Assembly: GCF_010233585.1 (NCBI RefSeq)
Contig: NZ_CP045997.1
Span: 6,215,001 to 6,279,000 of the forward strand
Origin: Spirosoma endbachense
GTDB lineage: Bacteria > Bacteroidota > Bacteroidia > Cytophagales > Spirosomataceae
Direction: 5' to 3'
DNA: 64,000 nt
Of the stretch, positions 53,017 through 62,834 are shown in pieces; the first letter of the stretch is position 1; every line of letters starts with the position of its first letter. The notes beneath the pieces were generated by a model. The model saw only the letters and a program-made list of their open reading frames with translations. It was not told the DNA's origin and searched no databases. Both the position numbers and the translations under genes were made by a program.

Positions 53017-53049
53017 AAAAGCCCGTGAGGGAGGTTCTCATGGGCTTTT
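53017..53049 (+). terminator. Intrinsic terminator after hsp20
   Basis: AAAAGCCCGTGAG pairs with CTCATGGGCTTTT (one wobble) around a short loop. Confidence 0.75.
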
Positions 53050-53210
53050 CATTGCCTAAAGCCCACCCTAACAAAGCGTTGTTAAAATATGTTAAGGAGG
53101 ATAAACTCCGGATTTTTCGCTACTAAGTTTCCGTTATATCGACAAGTAGAAGTAAATTAGTACACGTCTTACACATAAGGACAGCAATTTTAGATTTTCC
53201 CAAATTAATC

Positions 53211-54731
53211 ATGAAAAGCAACTGGAAACTATTGGCGTTGATGGCACTCTTATCGAGTGTAGTCACGCTGGCTGCTTATAACCTTTTGGGGTTCAATAAG
53301 CGGGACGTAATTTTCAATGAATCGTCACCAACACCGACGATTACGGGGAGGTTAGCCGCATTGACAGGTAACGGCCCAACGGCCACACCCGGCGACTTCT
53401 CCACCGCAGCCGAAGCCGTAACACCAATGGTTGTTCACATTCGCACAACCATGACCAGAACCGTTCGCCAACAACAGGTACCTGATATTTTCCGGGATTT
53501 CTTCGGCGATGATTTTGGTGGAAACCAGCGCCCGCGCCGTCAGCAAGGTCAGGCTTCAGGTTCGGGTGTTATCATCAGCAAAGATGGCTATATCGTAACC
53601 AACAACCACGTTGTTCAGGATGCTGACGAAGTGGAAGTAATTATGACTGATAAACGTAGCTTTAAAGCTAAAGTTATCGGCACCGACCCACTGACAGACT
53701 TAGCCGTTATTAAGGTAGAAGCGAATAACCTGCCTGCTATTACGCTTGGCGACTCCGATGCGCTGAAACTGGGCGAATGGGTATTAGCTGTTGGTTATCC
53801 ACTCGATCTCGAATCGACCGTTACAGCTGGTATTGTTAGCGCTAAAGGCCGTGGTATTGGTATTCTGAATCAGAATGCCCGGCAAAACGACCCAAAAGCC
53901 GATACGCCAATCGAAGCCTTTATTCAAACGGATGCGGCCATCAACCCTGGTAATTCGGGCGGTGCACTGGTAAACCTTCGTGGAGAGCTGGTTGGCATTA
54001 ACTCGGCGATTGCCTCGGCAACGGGTTATTACAGTGGCTATGGCTTTGCCGTTCCTGTATCGCTCGTGAAAAAAGTATCGGCCGATCTGCTGAAATATGG
54101 TAACGTACAACGCGGTTATCTGGGTATTATCCCTATCGAACTGAACAGTACGGTTGCCAAAGAAAAAGGTGCTAAAATTGGCCGTGGTATCTACGTGGAA
54201 AGCGTAGTTGATAATGGTGCTGCCAAAACAGCTGGTCTGGAGAAAGGTGATGTAATCGTGAAGATGGAAGGGCAATCTCTTGATTCAGACGCTCAAATGC
54301 GTGAAATCATTGGTCGTCGTCGTCCGGGCGATATTCTGAACGTTACTATTAACCGCGATGGTACCGAACGTGATGTTAAGATTGAACTTCGTAACCGGAA
54401 TGGTGGCCGCGATGTCATCAAGAAAGCTGAAGTTTCAACGGCAAATGCTGCTCTTAGTTCATTAGGTGCCGACTTTGAAGAGCTTAGTGCTCAGGATGCC
54501 AAGCAATTAGGCGTTGCAGGTGGTGTACGTGTAAAGAAAATTGTGGATGGAAAATTGGCTGAAACCGATGTTGAAGAAGGTTTCATCATCGTAAAGGCCA
54601 ATAGCAAAAACGTCAAAACGACGAAAGATCTGCAAGCTATTCTATCCTCTGTAAAAGAAGGAGAAGGCCTGATGCTGATTGGTATATATCCCAACAGTTC
54701 GCGGATGTACTACTACGCTGTCCCCATCTAA
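53211..54731 (+). CDS. HtrA/DegP-type periplasmic serine protease
   Basis: A 506-residue envelope protease. A single N-terminal membrane segment (6-26) acts as anchor or signal. The catalytic triad is H133 (NNHVV), D163 (DPLTDLAV) and S249 (GNSGGAL). Two PDZ domains follow, at about 290-395 and 410-500, the first with RGYLGIIPIEL. It degrades or holds misfolded exported proteins. The domain order fits DegQ/DegP. It is followed by a bidirectional terminator that also serves gmd. Confidence 0.93.
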   Translation: MKSNWKLLALMALLSSVVTLAAYNLLGFNKRDVIFNESSPTPTITGRLAALTGNGPTATPGDFSTAAEAVTPMVVHIRTTMTRTVRQQQVPDIFRDFFGDDFGGNQRPRRQQGQASGSGVIISKDGYIVTNNHVVQDADEVEVIMTDKRSFKAKVIGTDPLTDLAVIKVEANNLPAITLGDSDALKLGEWVLAVGYPLDLESTVTAGIVSAKGRGIGILNQNARQNDPKADTPIEAFIQTDAAINPGNSGGALVNLRGELVGINSAIASATGYYSGYGFAVPVSLVKKVSADLLKYGNVQRGYLGIIPIELNSTVAKEKGAKIGRGIYVESVVDNGAAKTAGLEKGDVIVKMEGQSLDSDAQMREIIGRRRPGDILNVTINRDGTERDVKIELRNRNGGRDVIKKAEVSTANAALSSLGADFEELSAQDAKQLGVAGGVRVKKIVDGKLAETDVEEGFIIVKANSKNVKTTKDLQAILSSVKEGEGLMLIGIYPNSSRMYYYAVPI

Positions 54732-54745
54732 TACCGAATAATTAG

Positions 54746-54795
54746 TTATAATGAAGAAAGGCCATCCTCAACAGGATGGCCTTTCTTCATTATAA
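54746..54795. terminator. Perfect 23-bp bidirectional terminator
   Basis: Arms of 23 exact base pairs around CAAC (54769-54772), with TTATAATGAAGAAAGG as one flank and its complement on the other. It separates htrA (+) from gmd (-). Confidence 0.85.
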
Positions 54796-54818
54796 CCAGG
54801 TCAATTATAGTCTTGAGC

Positions 54819-55931
54819 CTATTCGTAATAGTTCAGTACCTGATGACCGCTCTGCGCAAGCAACTGATCACGACGGAACAAGTCAATATCAGCCGTCATC
54901 ATATCTTTGACAAGTGCTGGCAGATCATATTTTGGTGTCCAGCCTAGCTGAGTCATTGCCTTGGTTGGATCGCCAAGAAGCAGGTCAACTTCTGTTGGGC
55001 GGAAATAACGGGGGTCAACGGCAACTACTTCTTTGCCGACTTCAACAGGAAAATCTGCATTTGATGAGCTAACGACTACTGCCGTTTCAGATGCGCCCTC
55101 TCCTTTGAATTCAAGCTCTACACCGATTTCAGCAAATGACATGCGTACGAAATCCCGGATACGGGTTGTAACGCCAGTGGCAATAACGAAATCTTCCGGT
55201 TTTTCCTGTTGAAGGATCAGGTACATAGCCTCAACGTAATCTTTAGCATGGCCCCAATCGCGCTGCGCGTCCAGATTACCCAGATAAACTTTATCCTGAA
55301 GTCCCAGGCCAATACGGGCTACAGCGCGTGTAATTTTGCGCGTCACGAACGTTTCGCCACGGAGGGGCGATTCGTGATTGAATAAAATACCATTGCAGGC
55401 ATACATATTATAAGCCTCGCGGTAGTTTACTGTAATCCAGTAACCATATTGCTTGGCCACGGCATAAGGCGAACGTGGGTAGAATGGTGTTGTTTCAGAT
55501 TGCGCATGGCCCTGAACGCCACCATATAATTCTGAAGTCGACGCCTGATAGATACGGGTTTTCTCCGTCAGACCTAATAAACGAACAGCTTCCAGAATCC
55601 GGAGCGTTCCGATCCCATCTACCTGTGCTGTATATTCAGGCTCCTCAAAACTTACCTGCACGTGCGACATAGCACCCAGGTTATAAATTTCGTCGGGCTG
55701 TACTTCCTGAATGATCCGGATGATATTGGTAGAATCGGACAGATCACCATAATGCAGTTTGAAGCGTACGTTTTTTTCGTGCGGATCCTCATACATGTGG
55801 TCGATCCGCTGTGTGTTGAACAGCGAACTCCGGCGCTTGATGCCGTGTACCTCATATCCCTTAGCTAAGAGTAATTCGGTCAAATAGGCTCCATCTTGTC
55901 CGGTTATACCGGTTATTAATGCTTTTTTCAT
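54819..55931 (-). CDS. gmd: GDP-mannose 4,6-dehydratase
   Basis: A 370-residue short-chain dehydrogenase/reductase that converts GDP-mannose to GDP-4-keto-6-deoxymannose, the first step to GDP-fucose or related sugars. The NADP motif [18 protein letters not shown] is at the N-terminus, the active-site [10 protein letters not shown] (YxxxK) follows, and [20 protein letters not shown] is diagnostic. The neighbours do not include a fucose synthase, so the product sugar is open. The SPOR-domain gene lies upstream on the same strand. Confidence 0.96.
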   Translation of the reverse strand: MKKALITGITGQDGAYLTELLLAKGYEVHGIKRRSSLFNTQRIDHMYEDPHEKNVRFKLHYGDLSDSTNIIRIIQEVQPDEIYNLGAMSHVQVSFEEPEYTAQVDGIGTLRILEAVRLLGLTEKTRIYQASTSELYGGVQGHAQSETTPFYPRSPYAVAKQYGYWITVNYREAYNMYACNGILFNHESPLRGETFVTRKITRAVARIGLGLQDKVYLGNLDAQRDWGHAKDYVEAMYLILQQEKPEDFVIATGVTTRIRDFVRMSFAEIGVELEFKGEGASETAVVVSSSNADFPVEVGKEVVAVDPRYFRPTEVDLLLGDPTKAMTQLGWTPKYDLPALVKDMMTADIDLFRRDQLLAQSGHQVLNYYE

Positions 55932-55979
55932 AGTTCGTTACACGGAGAAAAATTGCCGTCTGAATTGTACAAAACTCAC

Positions 55980-55987
55980 CAAAGCTA
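55980..55987 (-). promoter_or_regulatory. Possible gmd promoter -7 element
   Basis: On the minus strand TAGCTTTG (TAnnTTTG). The leader to gmd would be about 42 bases. No strong -33 is seen. Confidence 0.4.
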
Positions 55988-56012
55988 CATCAAAACACCT
56001 AAAACATATAAA

Positions 56013-56612
56013 TTATTTTATTGACAGGCTACGCCGAACATCTATTTTATCTGGTTGCAGCTGGGCTGATGGCAATAATTGACGAATTGATGAGTAGTAT
56101 CGTTCCGCATCAATATGGCGCATAAAGTCTCCTACTTTAAGTTTATAAGTTGGCTGATTGTAACTCAAATATGGGCTAAGTTCGGGAAAATTTTGATAAA
56201 TCAGTAACTTAGCTGCTTCTACTTCCTGTCGTTGATTTCCTACATATACCTGAATACGATAACCGGCGGCATAGCGCACAGCACGATTTTTAACGGCAAT
56301 TGTATCCATTACTGCATCCAGCTTACGGTTCACGTGCAACGCTTCTACGGGAGCAGGTGGCTTAACCGGCTCATTCTTACGAGGAGCAGTGGTCGTTACT
56401 GGAGATGGTGCAGATGTAGTTGGCCGGGTTGTCGTTGATGGTCGGTTAGTAGTGGTCGAATTATAGACTGGTCGCGACGACGATAGATCTTCGTCGTAGC
56501 TATTATAGTCTACAGACGATTTGGTTGACACCGTCGGTCGGTTTGCCGCACAACTTGTCAAAATCAGAAAAGCGATCACCGAAACTCCACTCAGTCCGAA
56601 ACGCATAGGCAT
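56013..56612 (-). CDS. SPOR-domain lipoprotein
   Basis: A 199-residue lipoprotein with the lipobox LILTSC (Cys21). A long Ser/Thr/Pro-rich linker (about 30-95) is followed by a SPOR-type domain at ~115-190: GYRIQVYVGNQRQEVEAAKLL, then YKLKVGDFMRHIDAERYYSSIRQLL. SPOR domains bind denuded peptidoglycan, often at division sites. It thus probably links the outer membrane to the cell wall. ATG codons at 56612 and 56606 are both possible. Confidence 0.85.
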   Translation of the reverse strand: MPMRFGLSGVSVIAFLILTSCAANRPTVSTKSSVDYNSYDEDLSSSRPVYNSTTTNRPSTTTRPTTSAPSPVTTTAPRKNEPVKPPAPVEALHVNRKLDAVMDTIAVKNRAVRYAAGYRIQVYVGNQRQEVEAAKLLIYQNFPELSPYLSYNQPTYKLKVGDFMRHIDAERYYSSIRQLLPSAQLQPDKIDVRRSLSIK

Positions 56613-56627
56613 AGCTTAATTAGACAA

Positions 56628-56635
56628 CAAAAATA
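56628..56635 (-). promoter_or_regulatory. Promoter -7 element of the SPOR gene
   Basis: On the minus strand TATTTTTG (TAnnTTTG), with a partial TTT at about -33. The leader would be under 10 bases to the ATG at 56612. Confidence 0.5.
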
Positions 56636-57219
56636 GTTAAGTATCGTACAGATAAACCTTATTTCGTCTTAAAACCCTAAACTATTAAATTGAACGGGTT
56701 TATTGGACGCAAAAAGGCCGTTTCCGGCCCTTCCCTCCTACCTGACCATCGTTCAGAAAAACCTCCATTTCCTCTTGAGCAAATTTTCTGAATTTTCAAT
56801 ATCTGCCAAATTCAGTAGTAGCATAGGCCTTCAAAAGTGCCTGGCTCTGAACCCTTTCGCCTAGATCTTGATCTGCGTGAAACTACATTCAGAGGGTACG
56901 AAAAACAGTGTTTTTTTTGAGTTCCACACCGTATTGAAAGCGAGCAACAGCTCGCACATGTGATCTTGCATCGTTACGGTTAGCCGTGCGGTCAAATTTG
57001 GTTAAAAATTGACCGCCTATATCAAGATAAAGCACCACCCTTTTCACCATATGGCGTTTACGATCGGAGTGGTTTCGCTCCGTAACTCGATGGTACAAGG
57101 CTCTTTCCTTGCACTATCGAATTACGAAAAATTAATAATCAGCCGATAGCCTTTGCTGGGATGCTGGGCGTACTAGTAAGGAACGATCAGTTTCTAAGTC
57201 TCTTCAACTAGCTGTCTAC
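56636..57219. other. Longest non-coding gap of the window
   Basis: About 600 bases with no gene I can support. GGCCGTTTCCGGCC-like sequence near 56719 forms a small hairpin. A minus-strand frame of 69 codons (56889-57098) has no recognisable family and no promoter. The gap marks the boundary between the envelope genes and the accessory phosphatase region. Confidence 0.4.
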
Positions 57220-59001
57220 ATGAAAATTTCTGGCTCTTTTCTTTTCCTGCTACTTATCTTATCCTTGACAGGTATGGCTACGGATGGCCACCAAGCCAAG
57301 CCAGGTGTCAAAGCGGTGATAGACGGCGTTGTCACCCGTTTGTATAAAACCTACCAACCCCAACAACTCGATACAATTCAACAGAATTTTGTATTGTCAG
57401 TCTTGACCAATCAGGAGAAAATGGTATTGGCGACCCAATACTGGACGTTCCGGGCAAATGTTCCGGTTATCGTTTCGCTAATGCGGGATCAGGCACAGAA
57501 AGTCCTTCCGTTCTGGCTGAAAGACAGTGGATTCCGTAAGACTGGGCTGGTCGTCAAAAATGAAGAGTACACCTATGAAGTATGGCAAAAGCCCTATGAT
57601 GCGGGCGTGGTATCGCTAGGAATTAATGGCTTTGATAAACATCGTCCCGTCTATTTCATTAGTGTGAAGCCGCAGCAGGCCGGCGCTCCTTTACACATTA
57701 CGCCTATTTTTCCGGCTCATCAAACACTTACCAAGTTTCAACCAGGTGCCTATACTTACCACGACTGGAGCGATTTGACACTGAACGAAGTACCCGAATC
57801 CTTACGGGGGCAGACCTTGTTTCAGACGATTCGGGGTAGAGCCCGGGAGGCCCATTTAGTCGGGGCTTTCCGCCGAACCAAATTTCCGGCAACTACCCAG
57901 CCCGATCAGCTTTTGCTTACCTGGAGTGGTAACCCCGCCAACACCCAGGACATTCAATGGCGAACGGCCGCTTCCGTACCGAATGGGGTTGTCAAATACT
58001 GGCAGAAGGGCAGCCCAGACACGTTGGTCAAAGCGGCCGTTCGTTATACAATGGAAGATCGGCTGTTGGAAAATGATCGATACGTACATCGATTTACGAC
58101 CAAGTTAACGGGACTAAAGTCCGGCCAGACCTATGACTATCAGGTAGGTTCGACCAAAGGCCGTTGGTCTGCCGTGGCCTCCTTCCAAACCCAATCCAAC
58201 ACCAGGGAAGGCTTTTCGTTTATCTGGTTCGGCGATACGCACAAATCTCCTGTTTGGGGAACGCTTGCCCAACAAACACTGACCCGGCATCCCAACATCG
58301 CTTTTTACTCGATAGCTGGCGATTTAGTCAGCACAGGGTTGCATCGCGATGAATGGGATGAATTATGGCAGTATTCGGGAACTGTTTTCCAATCTAAACC
58401 GCTGTTGCCTATTCCGGGCAACCATGACAGTCAGGATGGTTTAGGCGCCTGGATGTATCAGCAAATGTTCAGTTTACCCCACAATGGCCCCAGGCACGCC
58501 GAGGTACCAGACGAACAAACCTATGCGTTTACCTATAAAAATGCCTTGTTTCTCTTCATCGATGCGACTGCCCCTATTGACGCACAAACCGCATGGATTA
58601 AGCAGCAACTCGCTCAATCGAAAGCCGATTGGAAGTTTATGTTTTTCCATTTTCCGCCTTACACGTTTGAAGAAGATTACGCCGATATCCGGAAAGCCTG
58701 GGGGCCACTGATCGACCGATACCACGTGGATATGGTCATGAGTGGTCACGTGCATTATTATATGCGCTCCAAACCCACCTATAACGGAAAAAGTGTGGCC
58801 AGTGCTGCCCAGGGCACGATCTATACTATCTCCATAGGCATACCCAGCGAGCATGAAATCTGGCCGGATGAAGCGTATGCTGCCCTGCGTTACAAAACCG
58901 GCCCCTTTTACCAATTAATGGATATTCAAGGGAAAAAACTGACGTATACAGTCTACAATAAAGACGGACAAATTAAAGACGAATTGGTACTGACGAAATA
59001 A
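57220..59001 (+). CDS. Exported metallophosphoesterase with purple-acid-phosphatase-like N-domain
   Basis: A 593-residue exported phosphatase. Signal peptide at 1-20. Residues ~25-215 are a domain I do not recognise. A fibronectin-like purple-acid-phosphatase N-domain spans ~226-325 (LLLTWSGNPANTQDIQWRT to YDYQVGS). The metallophosphoesterase core follows: GDTH 338-341, GD 367-368, GNHD 400-403, the H477 in FFHFPP, and GHVH 509-512, all dinuclear-metal ligands. It probably removes phosphate from organic esters outside the inner membrane. It is in a region with a glycerophosphodiesterase, suggesting phosphate scavenging. No Pho box was identified. Confidence 0.85.
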   Translation: MKISGSFLFLLLILSLTGMATDGHQAKPGVKAVIDGVVTRLYKTYQPQQLDTIQQNFVLSVLTNQEKMVLATQYWTFRANVPVIVSLMRDQAQKVLPFWLKDSGFRKTGLVVKNEEYTYEVWQKPYDAGVVSLGINGFDKHRPVYFISVKPQQAGAPLHITPIFPAHQTLTKFQPGAYTYHDWSDLTLNEVPESLRGQTLFQTIRGRAREAHLVGAFRRTKFPATTQPDQLLLTWSGNPANTQDIQWRTAASVPNGVVKYWQKGSPDTLVKAAVRYTMEDRLLENDRYVHRFTTKLTGLKSGQTYDYQVGSTKGRWSAVASFQTQSNTREGFSFIWFGDTHKSPVWGTLAQQTLTRHPNIAFYSIAGDLVSTGLHRDEWDELWQYSGTVFQSKPLLPIPGNHDSQDGLGAWMYQQMFSLPHNGPRHAEVPDEQTYAFTYKNALFLFIDATAPIDAQTAWIKQQLAQSKADWKFMFFHFPPYTFEEDYADIRKAWGPLIDRYHVDMVMSGHVHYYMRSKPTYNGKSVASAAQGTIYTISIGIPSEHEIWPDEAYAALRYKTGPFYQLMDIQGKKLTYTVYNKDGQIKDELVLTK

Positions 59002-59206
59002 GGAAAGGCTGACTCTACTAAACGGGGATGGTTTGCAGAGGGAAGGCATTATTGTCGAAGCAGTTTTTCTTTCGGCCTATTCCCATTTGATTGTCAAGTT
59101 AGCAACGTATAACTTGTCATATCCGATTGAACGCGCTCCCTTGGTGACTACTCAATTGGGGTTCTAACCAGTATAAATTTTCCTCAATTACTGATTAGTC
59201 CGCAAA

Positions 59207-60223
59207 ATGTACGTAAAACACTACTTTAATTTTAATATCATCTACTTTATCAGCTGGAGGCTGGTACTCTGGTCACTCTTTACGGGCCTTATTGCCCTGA
59301 TCTCGTACGAATATCTGGATTGGAAATGGGTAGCTGTTCCCTGGTTGCCTGTTTCGCTCATTGGTACTGCGGTTGCATTTTATGTGGGATTTAAGAACAA
59401 TCAGTCTTATGATCGCAGTTGGGAAGCCCGGAAAATATGGGGTGGGATCACTAATAGTAGCCGCTCGTTTGGGGCATCGTGTCGAGCCTTCATTACCCTG
59501 GAGCAAGCTTCGGAAACGATTACCCAAAACGAAGTGAACGCCGAAGTGAAGACGTTAATATACCGGCATTTAGCCTGGCTCTTTGCCTTAAAACACGCCA
59601 TGTGGCAACGCACCGTTTGGGAGCATCAGCAGATAGATAGTATTCGGCAGCGTAACTATTTCAATAAACGCATCAACTTTTTCTCCTTTGATGAGGAAGC
59701 GGCCAGTTGTCTCAGCAGCGAGGAGATGACCTGGATAACTACCAAACAAAACAAGGCAACCCAACTGCTTGATCGGCAATCTCAGCATTTAACAGCCCTT
59801 AAACATCGGGGCTTACTGACTGATTTTCGGCACATTGCCTTACAGAACATTATCAACGAACTCTATACCGAACAAGGCCGAAGTGAACGGATAAAAAACT
59901 CGCCTTTACCCCGTCAATACGCCACCTCAAGCGCCATCTTTATCCTGATTTTCACATTTCTGCTCCCATTTGGGATGCTGAAGGAGTTTGAATCGAATGG
60001 CCCGGAGCTGATCTGGTTACTGCTCCCGTTTAACCTGGTGGTATCGTGGGTGTTTTCGTTAATGGAATACACGGGTGATTACAGCGAAAACCCCTTTGAA
60101 GGATTGATAAACGACGTACCAATACAAAGCATAGTTCGTACTATAGAAATTGATCTGAAAGATATGCTGGGTGAATCTGATCTACCTGAACGGATAAAAC
60201 CAGTAGAAAATGTATTGTTTTAA
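59207..60223 (+). CDS. Bestrophin-family anion channel
   Basis: A 338-residue membrane protein. The opening (SWRLVLWSLFTGLIALISYEYL), then AVAFYVGFKNNQSYDRSWEARKIWGGITNSSR, is the bestrophin pore region with conserved aromatic residues. RQYATSSAIFILIFTFLLPFGML and NPFEGLINDVPI near the C-terminus are also family features. Bacterial bestrophins (UPF0187) form pentameric channels, some conducting anions and some cations. The gene follows the phosphatase by 205 bases on the same strand. A functional link with phosphate metabolism is a guess. Confidence 0.85.
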   Translation: MYVKHYFNFNIIYFISWRLVLWSLFTGLIALISYEYLDWKWVAVPWLPVSLIGTAVAFYVGFKNNQSYDRSWEARKIWGGITNSSRSFGASCRAFITLEQASETITQNEVNAEVKTLIYRHLAWLFALKHAMWQRTVWEHQQIDSIRQRNYFNKRINFFSFDEEAASCLSSEEMTWITTKQNKATQLLDRQSQHLTALKHRGLLTDFRHIALQNIINELYTEQGRSERIKNSPLPRQYATSSAIFILIFTFLLPFGMLKEFESNGPELIWLLLPFNLVVSWVFSLMEYTGDYSENPFEGLINDVPIQSIVRTIEIDLKDMLGESDLPERIKPVENVLF

Positions 60224-60483
60224 AAAAGGTCGAGTAATAATTGGTGACAGACTTTACATCTGACATGTAAACATCTCGGCCTAATAGCAAGTAAATGAGT
60301 GCTTTAGCCTACGAAAGTGAGGGGTACAATTTTGACCACATGAGTAGTACCCCATTCACCTCGTTTATCAACCAACTTCTGTTCATCTTATGAAGTGATT
60401 GGTTAGCCAGGAAGCCTCCACAGCCTGATCTGAGAGTGGCTTAATTATCTTGATAACTGTGCCGTCAAAACCACCAATCTCTT

Positions 60484-61755
60484 CTATTTCGTTGCAGAGA
60501 AAGGCCCTCTCCATTGTTTAACTGTTAGCGTTGGATTCATGTCATCTAAAACGCCTACCCAAAACTGAGTGCCGCCAGGCAACACTCGAATAAGTACGTG
60601 ACCTTCGGTACTTCGATATGTAGCTTTTAGCCAGAACCCGAGATAGTTTTGGCTTTCAGGCAGCAGATGCAACGCAAAAGCTTCACGCTTGCGGCCCAGT
60701 GCGGGTGAACCCAGGCGATGCATGACTTCCTGCCCAGGCTGGTCGGAACACCACGATTGCTGGATCACAATGGCTGGATTTAGTGATTGTAGAAACGTTT
60801 CATTGCTCGCATCTCGATTTCCATGATGGTTTAGCGTCATAGCATCTACAGGGCCAACGACACGCGCCATTGGGGTTTCGGTGTCGAACCACAGCGGCAG
60901 TCCATACCCCCGAAGTCCAGTATTATCAGCGCCGGTAAAATAGTCGAACGGACCGTAGCTAATTTTAAAGGCCAGGCACAGCGGATTTTCGTTAAATTTG
61001 CCCTGCTTGTTCACTACCGAATCGGCAGTAAAGTGTATAAATGTTTTCGTGTCGGCTCCTGCCCAGATTGTTCCGTTGGCCTTTACATTCTGCACCCGAA
61101 ACGTGGGAAAGTCGGCCGGTCGCTGCCGCAGGACAAGCTGACTATTGCTGCCCGCCAGCATCATTTCGGCCTTGGCCCCCTGCCTGACTTTAGCCTCCAC
61201 AAACGCTACGTAGTTAAGAAATGTACTGCCGTCTTCTGTGTAATACTTCCGTAAATCGACCGGGAAATTATACGCTGGATAGCCTCGGTCTATGATCGTT
61301 TTAATCGGCACTAAATCACCGACTTCCGTAATGCCGGTACGCTGAAAAGGCTGACCCGCAGCGGGTTTTGATCGTTCGGTTAAGTCACCGTAATGATCAG
61401 CGTGAAAGTGAGAAATCACCAGGTAATCAAGTTCTGGCGATCGTCCGCCAGGCATTGCCTGCCTGATGTATTCGGCAATCCACTTGCCGGCCGTTTTCGA
61501 ATCATTGGGCCGCGCAGGAGCAACTTTTAACGGAGCATTTTTTCGCAGAAAAGCGGTTGCGTTGAGATCACCCGCGTCCAGCAGCATTGTGGTTCCATCA
61601 GGAAAAATAAAGAACGTACTGTTACCCCGTCCCGTATTGATATGGTGAATATCCATATAGCCCGATTGCCAGCGTAACGACGTATCAGCCGATGCCTGCG
61701 CCAACACTTGTTGAACGTAACACAGAAAGGCAAAGGCAAAAAAACTGATTTTCAT
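60484..61755 (-). CDS. Exported MBL-fold hydrolase (ComEC/Rec2-like)
   Basis: A 423-residue protein from the ATG at 61755, with a signal peptide at about 1-19 (ending VLAQA). An ATG seven codons upstream is also possible. The metallo-beta-lactamase motif HFHADH at 116-121 is preceded by the strand LDYLVIS, and LLDAGD near 60 is another core element. TLNHHGNRDASNETFLQSL holds later ligands. The fold matches the ComEC C-terminal-type hydrolases seen in polysaccharide or phosphodiester loci. It is exported, so it probably acts in the periplasm; the substrate is unknown. It is downstream of the GDPD gene on the same strand. Confidence 0.78.
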   Translation of the reverse strand: MKISFFAFAFLCYVQQVLAQASADTSLRWQSGYMDIHHINTGRGNSTFFIFPDGTTMLLDAGDLNATAFLRKNAPLKVAPARPNDSKTAGKWIAEYIRQAMPGGRSPELDYLVISHFHADHYGDLTERSKPAAGQPFQRTGITEVGDLVPIKTIIDRGYPAYNFPVDLRKYYTEDGSTFLNYVAFVEAKVRQGAKAEMMLAGSNSQLVLRQRPADFPTFRVQNVKANGTIWAGADTKTFIHFTADSVVNKQGKFNENPLCLAFKISYGPFDYFTGADNTGLRGYGLPLWFDTETPMARVVGPVDAMTLNHHGNRDASNETFLQSLNPAIVIQQSWCSDQPGQEVMHRLGSPALGRKREAFALHLLPESQNYLGFWLKATYRSTEGHVLIRVLPGGTQFWVGVLDDMNPTLTVKQWRGPFSATK

Positions 61756-61812
61756 ATAGATGCTTGAGCGATTCATCGGTAGTCAATACACTACGCTATC
61801 ACAGGTTATCGT

Positions 61813-62718
61813 CTACCGATGAAGTCCTTTTTTACGTAAATACTCGATCAATTCTTTAGGGCGGTCGGTTTGAATCATCGTAGCTCCGTGGGTAATCAGC
61901 CAGCCCCAACCTGCCTCGGCTTTGCCTTCTTCCTGGCTGAGTTCGTCGTCATGACCGCCATTCTGATCAGCCCACAAACTATTGAACCAGATGCGTGAAC
62001 CGCTTTGCGGGACGGTCCGGTACAGCGAATGGTCGAGCGTACTGTCCGTGCGGAAGATAAGTTCATAGGCTACGGGCTTCAGTTTATCTTCATACGTTCT
62101 GATTTTGGCATTGGCATCCGGCCGGTCGAGGTGGACAATGGGCATGTACGCGAGTTTCCCGCCGAGCAAGTCGCCATTTTCGGCTTTGGCTTCGTCGTAC
62201 GATTTGCTCGATTTGATAATCGCGTGGTCGATTGTGCCAGTCTTAACCAGTATTTGGTACGCATCTTTATAATAGTCGTAGCCTTTGTCGATGTTGATCA
62301 TGACTCTGCCTTTGGCCAGTTGCATGCACTTCTCGAAAGTTGGAATCCGTTGCCGCGTGGGACCGCCGTGTTCATTTTTTAGTGTCAGTTTCTGCAATTC
62401 CTCCCAGGTATAGTCTTCTGGTTTACCATGCCCTGATGTCGTCCGGTCGATAGTCGTGTCGTGCATCAGAATCAGTACGCCATCTTTTGTTTTTTTGAGG
62501 TCGATTTCGACGACATCAACGCCCATTCTGATGGCATTTTCAATAGCAAGAACCGAGTTTTCGGGCGCTCCGCGCCAGTCGCCCCGATGCGCTACAACCA
62601 ACACCTGTTTGCTGGTCGGATTGTGTAATTCACGAATGATTGTATCCACCGAGCCCGATTGAGCCCATGTTGAGACTGAGATCAGAATGGTTGAAATGAA
62701 GAGTAATGAACGACGCAT
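61813..62718 (-). CDS. Glycerophosphodiester phosphodiesterase, exported
   Basis: A 301-residue GDPD from the ATG at 62718 (MRRSLLFISTILIS), with a signal peptide ending STWAQ; the longer frame upstream is not family-like. AHRGDWRGAPENSVLAIENA carries the first active-site His/Arg and Glu, VVEIDLKKTKDG the metal glutamate/aspartate, and LMHDTTIDRTTSG the second histidine. It splits glycerophosphodiesters to glycerol-3-phosphate and an alcohol. It lies between the susD remnant and the MBL hydrolase, consistent with phosphodiester uptake and breakdown. Confidence 0.9.
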   Translation of the reverse strand: MRRSLLFISTILISVSTWAQSGSVDTIIRELHNPTSKQVLVVAHRGDWRGAPENSVLAIENAIRMGVDVVEIDLKKTKDGVLILMHDTTIDRTTSGHGKPEDYTWEELQKLTLKNEHGGPTRQRIPTFEKCMQLAKGRVMINIDKGYDYYKDAYQILVKTGTIDHAIIKSSKSYDEAKAENGDLLGGKLAYMPIVHLDRPDANAKIRTYEDKLKPVAYELIFRTDSTLDHSLYRTVPQSGSRIWFNSLWADQNGGHDDELSQEEGKAEAGWGWLITHGATMIQTDRPKELIEYLRKKGLHR

Positions 62719-62834
62719 AAATGTACTTTTTGTAGTTGGCAGGAGTGTTTTCTTATAAAAAATGGAACGGTGTCGGCAAACCAACAAACACGAATAAATC
62801 TGTCAGTCCGTCGATACCGTCCTAATAAACCTAC

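Noticed and set aside
53784..54275. A 163-codon frame opposite htrA
   Set aside because: It lies within the protease and PDZ coding sequence with no promoter or family signal.
56889..57098. A 69-codon minus-strand frame in the long gap
   Set aside because: No family, signal or promoter; composition like non-coding sequence. A transposase remnant was considered but no motif supports it.
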